From Yanghanlia caeni (lineage in GTDB: Bacteria; Pseudomonadota; Gammaproteobacteria; Burkholderiales; Burkholderiaceae_B), in assembly GCA_030733815.1 (NCBI GenBank), contig JAUZQE010000002.1, positions 1 to 64,000 of the forward strand: a DNA stretch of 64,000 nt, written 5' to 3'. The notes below the pieces were generated by a model that was not told the origin of the DNA, searched no databases, and saw only the letters and a program-made list of their open reading frames with translations. Below are positions 43,340 through 52,453 of the stretch, one piece after another (the stretch's first letter is position 1; every line of letters begins with the position of its first letter). Both the position numbers and the translations under genes were made by a program.

Positions 43340-44491
43340 GTGATTTCGCCTCAATCCTGGGGTTCGTTGACCTGGCTCTATATCTGTATCGTGGCTTTCA
43401 TGGTCGGGGGCCTGATCGTGGCGTCGGAGCGCTGGCACGGCGTCTTCACGGGCGATTCCGATCTCAAGAAACCGCAGGCCATGCATTCACGCGCTGCACC
43501 GCGCGTGGGCGGGCTTGCGGTAGTGGCCGGCAGTCTGGCCGGCCTGCTGGTGCTGGGGCCCAGCAACATGACGCTGACGTGGCTGTGGCCTGTGCTGTTC
43601 ATCGCGGCAATGCCCGTGTTCGTCGCGGGGCTGCTCGAAGATATCACGAAGGACGTCGGTTCCGGCAAGCGGCTCATGGCCGCCTTCGCCTCGGCGGCGA
43701 TCGCCTGGTGGCTGCTGGGCGGCGTTTCGCGCGTCGGCATAGCCTGGGCCGACTGGCTGCTGTCGTTCTGGCCCATTTCACTGCTGTTCACGATGGTGGC
43801 GGTGGGCGGCTGCACCCATGCATTGAACATTGTCGACGGCATGAATGGTCTGGCGGGCATGATCGCGACACTCATGGCGCTGTCACTAGCACTGGTGGCC
43901 TTGCAGGTGCAGGACATCCCCATTTTCCTGATAGCCACTGCGCTGGCTTCCGCAACCTTGGGCTTTCTGGTCTGGAACTTCCCCTTCGGGCGGGTGTTCC
44001 TGGGCGACGGTGGAGCGTATTTTCTGGGTTTCATGCTGGCGGAACTGGCGGTACAGCTGGTGGTGCGCAACCCGAGCGTTTCGCCGTTCTACGCTCTGGC
44101 CGTACTGTTTTACCCCGTGTTCGAAACCATGTTCTCGATCTGGCGGCGTCGCTTCAAGCGGGGCGTGCCGGTCGATCAGCCCGATGCGCTGCACCTGCAT
44201 CAGCTGGTGTTCCGGCGCCTGGTGCGCGCGACGTTCAGCCGTGATCGGCGCCACGCGGTGCCCGCGTTGTGCAACGCCATGACGTCGCCGTATCTGTGGG
44301 TGCTGGCGTTGATCGGCCTGGTACCGGCCACGATCTGGTGGGACAACGCCTGGATGCTGTGCGCCAGCCTGGTCGTATTTTGCTGGGTGTATATCTGGCT
44401 GTATTCGCGTCTCGTGTCCTGGCGCCGCCCGGGCTGGCTGCTGTTGCCCTCGCTCGGGCGCGACCATAAGCGCGGTTCCCGGCCCCGGTGA
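43340..44491 (+). CDS. Undecaprenyl-phosphate sugar-1-phosphate transferase (WecA/WbpL, MraY family)
   Basis: This 383-residue membrane enzyme starts a polysaccharide repeat by putting a sugar phosphate on undecaprenyl phosphate. It has about ten membrane helices. Family motifs are [11 protein letters not shown]-type [10 protein letters not shown], the Asp pair/metal loop [26 protein letters not shown] and the cytosolic [10 protein letters not shown]. The start is GTG at 43340 after GATGGGGA. The C-terminal extension past the usual end ([18 protein letters not shown]) is basic. First gene of the locus. Donor sugar is not determinable; GlcNAc, FucNAc or QuiNAc types are all possible. Confidence 0.88.
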   Translation: MISPQSWGSLTWLYICIVAFMVGGLIVASERWHGVFTGDSDLKKPQAMHSRAAPRVGGLAVVAGSLAGLLVLGPSNMTLTWLWPVLFIAAMPVFVAGLLEDITKDVGSGKRLMAAFASAAIAWWLLGGVSRVGIAWADWLLSFWPISLLFTMVAVGGCTHALNIVDGMNGLAGMIATLMALSLALVALQVQDIPIFLIATALASATLGFLVWNFPFGRVFLGDGGAYFLGFMLAELAVQLVVRNPSVSPFYALAVLFYPVFETMFSIWRRRFKRGVPVDQPDALHLHQLVFRRLVRATFSRDRRHAVPALCNAMTSPYLWVLALIGLVPATIWWDNAWMLCASLVVFCWVYIWLYSRLVSWRRPGWLLLPSLGRDHKRGSRPR

Positions 44492-44522
44492 ACCCAATGA
44501 TCAACGAACTCAAGGAACAAGA

Positions 44523-45800
44523 ATGCTGCGACTCGAAGAGGTGAAGCTGGCCGTCGTCGGCCTGGGCTACGTGGGGCTGCCGCTGGCGGTGGAGTTCGGC
44601 AAGGTGCGATCCGTGCTGGGCTTCGATATCAATGCCCGGCGCATCGAGGAATTGCAGGCGGGACACGACCATACGCTGGAGGTCGAGCGTGAGGAGCTGC
44701 AGGCTGCCGTGCACCTGCGCTATTCGGCTGACGCCGAGGCCCTGGCCGAGGCCAACGTGTTCATCGTGACGGTGCCCACACCGATCGACAAGTACAAGCA
44801 GCCCGACCTCACACCCCTCATACGCGCCAGCGAGACGATCGGCCGCGTGCTCAAGCGCGGCGACATCGTGATCTACGAATCCACGGTCTACCCGGGGGCC
44901 ACCGAAGAGGTGTGCGTACCGGTGCTGGAAAGCGTGTCGGGCCTGCGCTTCAACGAAGATTTTTATGCCGGCTACAGCCCGGAGCGCATCAATCCGGGCG
45001 ACAAGCAGCATCGCGTGGCCAACATCCGCAAGGTGACGTCCGGTTCGACGCCCGAGGCCGCAGCGCTGATCGACCGCCTCTATGCTCAGATCATCGTGGC
45101 CGGTACGCACAAGGCGCCTTCGATCAAGGTGGCCGAAGCGGCAAAGGTCATCGAAAACACGCAGCGTGACGTCAATATTGCGCTGATCAACGAGCTGGCG
45201 CTCATCTTCAACAAGCTGGGCATCGATACGCAGGCCGTCCTCGAGGCCGCTGGCACGAAATGGAACTTTCTGCCGTTCCGACCGGGGCTGGTGGGCGGCC
45301 ACTGCATTGGTGTGGATCCCTACTACCTCACTCACAAGGCCCAGAGTATCGGGTACCACCCCGAAATCATTCTGGCCGGGCGGCGCCTGAACGACGCCAT
45401 GGGCAGTTATGTGGTGTCGCAGCTCATCAAGGCCATGACCAAGCGCCGCATCCAGGTGCAGGGTTCACGCGTGCTGGTCATGGGGCTCACGTTCAAGGAA
45501 AACTGCCCTGATCTGCGCAATACGCGCGTGGTCGATATCGTGCGCGAGCTGGCCGAGTACAACATCGACGTCGATGTCTACGATCCATGGGTCGACCCCG
45601 CCGAAGCAGTGCAGGAATACGGTATCGAACCCGTTGAACAGCCCCGGCAGGGCGCGTACGACGGTATCGTGCTTGCCGTGGCGCACCAGCAGTTCAAGGA
45701 CATGTCTGCGGCGCAGATCCGGGCGCTGGGCAAGCCCGAACATGTTTTGTACGACCTCAAATACGTGCTGACGGCGGAAGAAGCCGATCTGCGCCTGTAA
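44523..45800 (+). CDS. Nucleotide-sugar dehydrogenase, UDP-GalNAc/GlcNAc 6-dehydrogenase (WbpO/TviB type)
   Basis: This 425-residue enzyme oxidises UDP-N-acetylhexosamine at C6 to the uronic acid using two NAD+. The N-terminal Rossmann motif is [16 protein letters not shown]. The catalytic Cys is about Cys261 in [17 protein letters not shown], and the C-terminal segment [19 protein letters not shown] is kept. The pairing with a WbpP-like epimerase immediately downstream points to UDP-GalNAcA as product, as in Vi antigen and P. aeruginosa O6 synthesis. That specificity is inferred from context. Confidence 0.92.
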   Translation: MLRLEEVKLAVVGLGYVGLPLAVEFGKVRSVLGFDINARRIEELQAGHDHTLEVEREELQAAVHLRYSADAEALAEANVFIVTVPTPIDKYKQPDLTPLIRASETIGRVLKRGDIVIYESTVYPGATEEVCVPVLESVSGLRFNEDFYAGYSPERINPGDKQHRVANIRKVTSGSTPEAAALIDRLYAQIIVAGTHKAPSIKVAEAAKVIENTQRDVNIALINELALIFNKLGIDTQAVLEAAGTKWNFLPFRPGLVGGHCIGVDPYYLTHKAQSIGYHPEIILAGRRLNDAMGSYVVSQLIKAMTKRRIQVQGSRVLVMGLTFKENCPDLRNTRVVDIVRELAEYNIDVDVYDPWVDPAEAVQEYGIEPVEQPRQGAYDGIVLAVAHQQFKDMSAAQIRALGKPEHVLYDLKYVLTAEEADLRL

Positions 45801-45819
45801 CCCCTGAAAGAACTTCACC

Positions 45820-46845
45820 ATGCTTGAACGATACGCTGAATTGATGACGGGCCTGCGCACACAACCGCGCCGCTGGCTGGTGACGGGTTGTGCCGGCTTC
45901 ATTGGATCGAATCTGCTCGAGGCGCTGCTCACGGCAGGCCAGCAGGTGGTGGGGCTTGACAACTTCGCCACCGGTCACCGCCACAACCTCGACGAGGTGC
46001 AGCGCAACGTGGGGCCGGATGCCTGGGCGCGCTTTCAGTTCATCGAGGGCGACATTCGCAACCTCGAGGTCTGCCACACGGCGGCCCGGGGCGTTGACCA
46101 CGTGCTGCACCAGGCCGCGCTGGGTTCCGTGCCGCGGTCGCTCGAAGACCCCATCACCACGAATGAAGTGAACATCGGGGGATTCCTGAACATGCTGGTG
46201 GCCGCGCGCGATGCGGGTGTGAAGTCGTTCGTCTATGCGGCATCCAGTTCCACCTACGGCGATCACCCCGGCCTGCCCAAAGTTGAAGACCATATCGGCA
46301 AACCCCTGTCGCCCTATGCCGTCACGAAATACGTGAACGAGCTGTATGCCGACGTCTTCACGCGTGCGTACGGCACGCCCAGTGTCGGGTTGCGCTATTT
46401 CAACGTGTTCGGGCGGCGCCAGGACCCGGAAGGTGCTTATGCGGCAGTGATTCCGCGCTGGATCGCCGCCATGATCCGCGGCCAGGAAGTGGTGATCAAC
46501 GGCGACGGCGAAACGAGCCGTGATTTCTGCTATATCGACAACGTCGTGCAGGCGAACGTGCTGGCTGCACTGGCCGGGCCAGACGGCGTGAATCAGGTGT
46601 ACAACGTGGCCTATGGCGACCGTACCACGCTGAATCAGCTGTTCCGGTATCTGGCCGAAATTCTGCGCGGGCAGGGTATCGAGTACGACCGGCCGCCGCG
46701 CCACGCAGACTTCCGCGCCGGCGACGTGCGCCATTCCCAGGCCGACATTGGCAAGGCGCGCGCGCTGCTGGGCTACGCACCGCAATACGATATCGAGGCA
46801 GGCCTCAAGGCGGCCATGCCCTGGTATGCGCAATTCCTTGCCTGA
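45820..46845 (+). CDS. UDP-N-acetylglucosamine 4-epimerase (WbpP/TviC type)
   Basis: This 341-residue short-chain epimerase interconverts UDP-GlcNAc and UDP-GalNAc (or the uronic acids). NAD-binding motif [17 protein letters not shown] (about residues 21-37), catalytic Tyr-Lys in [14 protein letters not shown], and the WbpP-like [16 protein letters not shown] are visible. It lies 19 bases after the dehydrogenase. Its end overlaps the flippase start by 20 bases. Together the two enzymes feed an N-acetylgalactosaminuronic acid precursor to the glycosyltransferases. Confidence 0.92.
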   Translation: MLERYAELMTGLRTQPRRWLVTGCAGFIGSNLLEALLTAGQQVVGLDNFATGHRHNLDEVQRNVGPDAWARFQFIEGDIRNLEVCHTAARGVDHVLHQAALGSVPRSLEDPITTNEVNIGGFLNMLVAARDAGVKSFVYAASSSTYGDHPGLPKVEDHIGKPLSPYAVTKYVNELYADVFTRAYGTPSVGLRYFNVFGRRQDPEGAYAAVIPRWIAAMIRGQEVVINGDGETSRDFCYIDNVVQANVLAALAGPDGVNQVYNVAYGDRTTLNQLFRYLAEILRGQGIEYDRPPRHADFRAGDVRHSQADIGKARALLGYAPQYDIEAGLKAAMPWYAQFLA

Positions 46846-48214
46846 ATTGCGGCGACTCCGTTCACGCCTGTCGAACCTGCATTCGGATCACCGGCGCATT
46901 GCCTCGGGTGCGTTCCGTGTGGCGGTATTCCTGTTGCTGGGAAAGGCGGCGGGCGCCGTAAAGGAAATGGCGGTCGCCTACCGCTACGGCGTCAGCGACG
47001 TCGTCGATGCCTATCAGTTCACCATGACGCTGGCCAACTGGCTGCCCATCACCATCGTGGGCGCCCTGTCGGTGGTGCTGATTCCGGTACTGGTGCGCGC
47101 GCGCGACGACACGGCTGCGTTGCATCGCTTTTTGGGTGAACTGCATGGCTGGGTGATCCTGGTGGGCCTCGTGCTGGCGGGCGGTATCTATGTGGCGTGG
47201 CCCTGGGTGCTCGATGTGGCGGGTGCCGGGCTGGACGACGACACTCGTCGCATGAGCCGGCAGCTTACGCTCGCTTTTGCGCCGGCGGCGCTGTTCACGC
47301 TGATGACCGGCGTCAGCGCGGCGCGACTGCGAGCGCGTGAGCGCCACATCAATACGTTGCTCGACAGTGTGCCGGCCGTGGTCATACTGGTGTGGGTGCT
47401 GCTGGCCGTGACGCCAATCGACGTCGGCCCGCTGTTGTGGGGTACCCTTGTCGGCTACGCCATTCAGTCGGTATGGCTGCTGTGGCTCGCCGCGCGTGCC
47501 GATGGCGGGGTCGGCCGGCCGCGCCTGGGCCTGAGCGCCGGGCAATGGCCCGACCTGATGAAGGCCGCGGGTGTGATGCTGATCGGGCAGGTTGCCATGA
47601 GCTTTGTCGGCCCGATCGACCAGTACACGGCGGCAACGCTGGGTGCCAATGCCAACGCCACGCTGGGTTATGCGGCGCGGCTGCTGTCGCTGTTGCTGGG
47701 GCTCGGAGCGGCCTCGGTGGGCCGGGCGGCACTACCGGTACTGGCCGACGTGCAGCGCCGGGGTGATATGCTGCGCGCCCGCCGGCTTGCCCTGAAGTGG
47801 TCGGTGCTGATGGCCTTGGGCGGCGCGCTGGTGACGCTTGTCGGCTGGATGCTGGCGCCCTGGCTGGTCAGCCTGCTGTTCGAGCGCGGCGCCTTCACGG
47901 CCGACGACACCGTGCGTGTGGCCGGCGTCATGCGCTGGGGTCTGCTGCAGATGCCGTTCTACTTCGGGGTGCTGGTGCTGGTGCAGCTGCTTGCCAGCCA
48001 GAACCGCTACCGCATCATGGCGTCGATTGCCGTGGCCAATTTTCTTCTGAAGGCTGCGATGAACCACGTGCTGGCCCCCGTAATGGGTGTCAACGGCATC
48101 ATGCTGGCCACCGGCCTGATGTATCTCCTTTCGTATGTGTGCTATATGGCCGTGGCGCTGAGTCCGCCTCCGGCGTCACCCGAACCGGTGGCGGCGTCGC
48201 CCGGCCGTGACTGA
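46826..48214 (+). CDS. MurJ/Wzx-like lipid-linked oligosaccharide flippase
   Basis: This 462-residue membrane protein of the MOP superfamily has about 12-14 predicted helices. It resembles MurJ-type flippases ([19 protein letters not shown] near the start, [33 protein letters not shown]). The last motif is shared with MurJ family members. Within a polysaccharide locus it most likely flips the undecaprenyl-linked repeat unit to the periplasm. The ATG at 46826 overlaps the end of the epimerase gene by 20 bases; no later start retains the first helix region as well. Confidence 0.85.
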   Translation: MRNSLPELRRLRSRLSNLHSDHRRIASGAFRVAVFLLLGKAAGAVKEMAVAYRYGVSDVVDAYQFTMTLANWLPITIVGALSVVLIPVLVRARDDTAALHRFLGELHGWVILVGLVLAGGIYVAWPWVLDVAGAGLDDDTRRMSRQLTLAFAPAALFTLMTGVSAARLRARERHINTLLDSVPAVVILVWVLLAVTPIDVGPLLWGTLVGYAIQSVWLLWLAARADGGVGRPRLGLSAGQWPDLMKAAGVMLIGQVAMSFVGPIDQYTAATLGANANATLGYAARLLSLLLGLGAASVGRAALPVLADVQRRGDMLRARRLALKWSVLMALGGALVTLVGWMLAPWLVSLLFERGAFTADDTVRVAGVMRWGLLQMPFYFGVLVLVQLLASQNRYRIMASIAVANFLLKAAMNHVLAPVMGVNGIMLATGLMYLLSYVCYMAVALSPPPASPEPVAASPGRD

Positions 48215-48229
48215 ATTGCAGGATTCGCG

Positions 48230-49354
48230 TTGAAGTATTCGTTTGAACCGCCTCACCTCATGGTTGTCATCCATTCGCTCAGCGGTGGCGGCGCCGAACG
48301 GGTGGCCGTCGAAATGTGCGACTACTGGCTGCAGCAGGGCTGCCGCGTCACGCTGGTCACGCAGAGCGCCCCGGAGTCCGATGCCTATCCGGTTCCCGAA
48401 GGCGTCGATCGCCGCGCGCTGGGCCTGGCCGGAGCGAGCCGCAGCACGTTGGGCGGCCTGTTCGCCAATGCGCGGCGGGTGCTCGCCCTGCGTCGCCTGA
48501 TCCGCCGCAGCAAACCGCACGTCGTGCTTGGCATGATGACCACGGCCTCGGTGCTGGCCGTCGCTGCGGCGCGACGTCTGCCGTGCCGCGTCATCGCCAG
48601 CGAGCATACGCATCCGCCCGCTCAGGGGTTGGCACCGATGTGGGAACGCCTGCGCCGCTGGGCGTATCCGCGGGCTCATGCGGTGGTGGCGCTTACCACC
48701 GGCACGGCCGAATGGCTGGAACGCAATGTGCCCGGCGCGAAGGTCAGTGTCATACCCAACGCCGTGCGCTGGCCCATGGAAAGGTCGGAGCCCGTGGTAC
48801 CGCCCCCCGATCGCCACGGCCGTTGCCGACTGCTTGCCGTGGGGCGTCTGCATCCGCACAAGGGCTTCGATGTGCTGTTGCGGGCGTTTGCCCAATTGGC
48901 GCCGCTGTACCCGGACTGGGATCTGGTGATTCTGGGCGAGGGCGATGAACGCGAGGCGTTGCAGGCGACGATCGAGGCGAATGGCCTGGGCGAGCGCGTC
49001 AGCATGCCGGGGCGGGTGGGCAATCTGGCTGATTGGTATGCCGATGCCGATCTGTACGTGCTCAGTTCCCGTGTGGAAGGTCTGTCGAACACGCTCATCG
49101 AGGCCATGGCGAGCGGCTTGCCCGTAGTGGCTTTCGACTGCGAGACGGGGCCGCGCGAGATCGTCCGCGACGGCATCGACGGGGTGCTGGTCACGCCACC
49201 GGAAGACGCCGACGCACTTGCGGCCCACCTTTCCGACCTGATGGGCCGGCCGCAGCGGCGTGCGGCGCTGGCGCGGCGCGCCGTAGACGTGCGCGATCGC
49301 TTCTGCGTGCCCCGTATCATGGCGATGTGGAGTCAGCTGTTCGGATTTCGGTGA
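48230..49354 (+). CDS. Glycosyltransferase family 4
   Basis: This 374-residue GT-B enzyme has the N-terminal acceptor motif HSLSGGGAERVAVEMCDYW and the C-terminal nucleotide-sugar site LHPHKGFDVLLRAFAQL ... SSRVEGLSNTLIEAMASGLP with the EX7E glutamates. It adds a sugar during assembly of the repeat unit. Best start is TTG 48230 (AGGA about 6 bases upstream); an ATG ten codons later lacks a ribosome site. Donor and acceptor are unknown. Confidence 0.88.
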   Translation: MKYSFEPPHLMVVIHSLSGGGAERVAVEMCDYWLQQGCRVTLVTQSAPESDAYPVPEGVDRRALGLAGASRSTLGGLFANARRVLALRRLIRRSKPHVVLGMMTTASVLAVAAARRLPCRVIASEHTHPPAQGLAPMWERLRRWAYPRAHAVVALTTGTAEWLERNVPGAKVSVIPNAVRWPMERSEPVVPPPDRHGRCRLLAVGRLHPHKGFDVLLRAFAQLAPLYPDWDLVILGEGDEREALQATIEANGLGERVSMPGRVGNLADWYADADLYVLSSRVEGLSNTLIEAMASGLPVVAFDCETGPREIVRDGIDGVLVTPPEDADALAAHLSDLMGRPQRRAALARRAVDVRDRFCVPRIMAMWSQLFGFR

Positions 49355-49385
49355 TCCGGGCCGTGCCCGGTATGGAGGCGTAGGC

Positions 49386-51275
49386 ATGTGCGGAATCGTC
49401 GGGATTTGGGGGCCGCTGCGCGAAAAGCGCAGTCTGGTCACGGGCGCCTGCGCCGTCATGCGTCACCGCGGCCCCGACAGCGAGGGCTTTTGGGAAGATG
49501 AATCCGCCGGGCTGGCGCTGGGCCATGTGCGGCTGGCCATCATCGACACCAGCGCGGCCGGGGCCCAGCCCATGACCTCGGCTTGCGGGCGTTACATGCT
49601 GGTGCTGAACGGCGAAATCTACAATCATCTGGCTTTGCGCGAGGCGTTGGCGCACGCAGACCGTGCACCCACATGGCGCGGGCACTCCGACACCGAAACC
49701 CTGCTGGCCTGCTTTGCCGCATGGGGTATTGAAAAGACACTCGAAGCCGCCACCGGCATGTTTGCCATGGCGTTGTGGGATCGCGAGGACCAGACCCTCA
49801 CCCTGATGCGCGACCGGCTGGGCGAGAAGCCGCTGTATGCGGGCTTCGTGGGCGGCAGCTTCGTATTTGCATCGGAACTCAAGGCGCTGGCGCGCCTGCC
49901 GGGGCTCGATGCACGCCCCGACCCGCGTGCACTGGCGGCCCTGCTGCGCCATAACTACATTCCGGCTCCGTTCAGCATATACAGGCAGATCGGCAAGGTG
50001 TCGCCCGGCTGCTGGATGCAGCTGAATGCGCACCAGTGCCGCATCGGCGAAATGCCGGCCCCCCGTTCGTACTGGTCGGCACGTCTCGTGGCCGAGCAGG
50101 CAGCCGCCGCGCCGCTTAGGTTCGACAGCGATGCCGACGCGGCCGATCAGCTGGAGCACGTGCTTTGCGCCTCAGTGCAACGGCAGACGATCGCCGATGT
50201 GCCGCTGGGCGCGTTTCTGTCAGGCGGCATCGACTCCTCGACCGTCGTGGCGCTGTTGCAGCGGGCCAGCTCGCAACCCGTGCGTACCTTCTGCATCGGC
50301 TTCGACGACCCGCGTTACAACGAGGCCGAACACGCTGCCGCCGTGGCTGCGCATCTGGGCACCGATCACACCGAGCTGTACGTCAGCGATCGCGATGCGC
50401 TCGAGATCGTGCCCCAGTTGCCGGCCGTGTACGACGAGCCGTTTGCCGATTCCTCGCAGATCCCCACCATATTGGCGACACGGCTTGCGCGCCGGCACGT
50501 CACCGTGGCGCTGTCCGGTGACGGAGGCGATGAGCTGTTTGCGGGCTATTCCCGTTACTTTCGTGCCGCAGCATGGTGGCACCGGCGCGCGCGGCTGCCG
50601 GCGGGCGTGCGAACAGTGGCCGCGGCGCTGCTGCAGGCTACGGCGCCGGCATTGCGCGGTGTTGCCGGGCAACGTGCCGCCCGGCTGACACAAGTCCTGT
50701 CGGCGCGTCACAGCGCCGATTTCTATCGCAGTTTCGTGAGCTACTGGAAGGACCCGGCCGAGGTGCTGATCGAGGCGCCGCCATCGCGCAGCGTGTTCGA
50801 CGAGCCCGGGCTCGACGATATCATTGCGGCCATGACCCTGCTTGACGTGCAGACCTATCTGCCCGACGACATTCTGGTGAAGGTCGACCGTGCGGCAATG
50901 GCGGCCAGTCTGGAAACACGGGTGCCGCTGCTCGATCACCACGTCTTCGCCTTCGCGCGTCGGCTGCCGGCGCATTACCTGGTGCGGGAAGGGCAGGGAA
51001 AATGGCTGTTGCGTCAGGTGCTGTACCGGCACGTGCCCCGTTCATTGATCGAGCGCCCGAAGAAGGGTTTTTCGGTGCCGCTCGCGCAATGGCTGCGCGG
51101 GCCGCTGCGCGAATGGGCACATGAACTGCTGCAGCCCGCGCGACTGCGGCGCGAGGGTCTGTTTCACGAAGCAGCCGTACAGCGCAAATGGCAGGAACAC
51201 GTATCGGGGCGCCGTGACTGGAGCACCCACCTGTGGAGCATCCTCATGGTGCAGGCCTGGCAAGACACCTTATGA
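49386..51275 (+). CDS. asnB: Glutamine-dependent asparagine synthase-like amidotransferase in a polysaccharide locus
   Basis: This 629-residue protein has the N-terminal class II glutaminase with nucleophile Cys2 in MCGIVGIWG. The C-terminal synthetase domain has the PP-loop FLSGGIDSSTVVALLQ and SGDGGDELFAGYSRY. Copies in O-antigen clusters (for example WbpS) often amidate uronic acids and do not make asparagine. The adjacent UDP-GalNAcA-forming genes make that role likely here; it is inference. Its TGA overlaps the next ATG (ATGA). Confidence 0.9.
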   Translation: MCGIVGIWGPLREKRSLVTGACAVMRHRGPDSEGFWEDESAGLALGHVRLAIIDTSAAGAQPMTSACGRYMLVLNGEIYNHLALREALAHADRAPTWRGHSDTETLLACFAAWGIEKTLEAATGMFAMALWDREDQTLTLMRDRLGEKPLYAGFVGGSFVFASELKALARLPGLDARPDPRALAALLRHNYIPAPFSIYRQIGKVSPGCWMQLNAHQCRIGEMPAPRSYWSARLVAEQAAAAPLRFDSDADAADQLEHVLCASVQRQTIADVPLGAFLSGGIDSSTVVALLQRASSQPVRTFCIGFDDPRYNEAEHAAAVAAHLGTDHTELYVSDRDALEIVPQLPAVYDEPFADSSQIPTILATRLARRHVTVALSGDGGDELFAGYSRYFRAAAWWHRRARLPAGVRTVAAALLQATAPALRGVAGQRAARLTQVLSARHSADFYRSFVSYWKDPAEVLIEAPPSRSVFDEPGLDDIIAAMTLLDVQTYLPDDILVKVDRAAMAASLETRVPLLDHHVFAFARRLPAHYLVREGQGKWLLRQVLYRHVPRSLIERPKKGFSVPLAQWLRGPLREWAHELLQPARLRREGLFHEAAVQRKWQEHVSGRRDWSTHLWSILMVQAWQDTL

Positions 51276-52453
51276 AAATTCTGTTCTTCGTCAGTTCCAT
51301 GCATGCGGGAGGTGCCGAGCGGGTGGCCGCCACGCTGTGCAGTGCGTGGGCGCGACAGGGCCATCAGGTCACGCTTGCGCCCACCTACACGGGCAAGGGC
51401 ACGCTGTTTTACGAGCTCGACCCCAAAGTGAATGTTCAATGGGTGGCCGACCGCATGGGCGCCGCGGCGCGCACGCCGCTGGCGCCTGCCGTGAAGCTGT
51501 GGGTATTGCGCCGCATGGTGCGTGATCTGCAGCCCGATGTGGTCGTGTCCTTCCTCACCAACGTGAACGTGATGGTGCTGTTGGCCACGCTGGGTATGGC
51601 GGTCCCGGTGATCGTGTGTGAACGCAGCAATCCCGGCGTGAGCACCAGCGCAAGCTCAAATCTGCAGCGGTTGCGTCGCAGGCTCTATCCGTACGCGGCC
51701 ATGGTCACCGTGCAGGCCGAAGCCAGCGTTGAACCCATGAAACGCATGGCGCCGGCTGTGCGGCGGCTGGCCGTGGTGCCGAATCCGCTGCCGCCCGATC
51801 TGCCGCTGGCGCGTGGTTCGACGGCGGTGCCCGCCGGCGGGCATGGTGCCGGCCAGGCCGGTGACGATACGCCCTCGGTGCCGGCGCCGCCTGCCGCGGT
51901 CGGGCGCCGCCGTCTGGTCGCCATGGGGCGGCTGGTGCCTCTGAAGGGGTACGGCCGCCTCATCGACGTCTTTGCCCGGTTGGCGCCGCACTTTCCGCAG
52001 TGGGATCTGGTGATCTGGGGAGAAGGGCCGCAGCGTGACGCGCTTGAGCGTCAGGCGGCTGCGTGCGGCCTGCAGCAACGCGTGCAGCTTCCGGGGCGCA
52101 CCGCCACGCCCTGGAGCGAATTGCTGGCAGCCGACCTGTTCGTGCTGACCTCCGAGGTCGAAGGCTTTCCGAACGCGCTGATCGAGGCCATGGCGCTGGG
52201 TCTGCCCTGCGTGAGCGTCGATTGCCCGAGTGGCCCCGCCGAAATTACTCGCAAGGGCCAGGACGCGCTGCTGGTCCCGCTGAATGACGAGGCGGCGCTC
52301 GAGAACGCGCTGGCAGCGCTCATGCGCGATGCCGGCCTGCGCGAGCGACTGGGCAAGCAGGGCGCACGCAGCGTGCGCGAGCGCTATGGCCTGGAGCAGG
52401 TTCTTGCGCGCTGGGACACCCTGTTTCGCGAAGCCGGAGTCCGCATGTCATGA
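51272..52453 (+). CDS. Glycosyltransferase family 4
   Basis: This 393-residue GT-B enzyme begins MKILFFVSSMHAGGAERVAA and carries the C-terminal donor site LVPLKGYGRLIDVFARL ... TSEVEGFPNALIEAMALGLP. A Gly/Ala/Pro-rich insert at about residues 185-210 separates the two lobes. The ATG at 51272 overlaps the asnB stop, and its own stop overlaps the next ATG, so three genes are translationally chained. Confidence 0.88.
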   Translation: MKILFFVSSMHAGGAERVAATLCSAWARQGHQVTLAPTYTGKGTLFYELDPKVNVQWVADRMGAAARTPLAPAVKLWVLRRMVRDLQPDVVVSFLTNVNVMVLLATLGMAVPVIVCERSNPGVSTSASSNLQRLRRRLYPYAAMVTVQAEASVEPMKRMAPAVRRLAVVPNPLPPDLPLARGSTAVPAGGHGAGQAGDDTPSVPAPPAAVGRRRLVAMGRLVPLKGYGRLIDVFARLAPHFPQWDLVIWGEGPQRDALERQAAACGLQQRVQLPGRTATPWSELLAADLFVLTSEVEGFPNALIEAMALGLPCVSVDCPSGPAEITRKGQDALLVPLNDEAALENALAALMRDAGLRERLGKQGARSVRERYGLEQVLARWDTLFREAGVRMS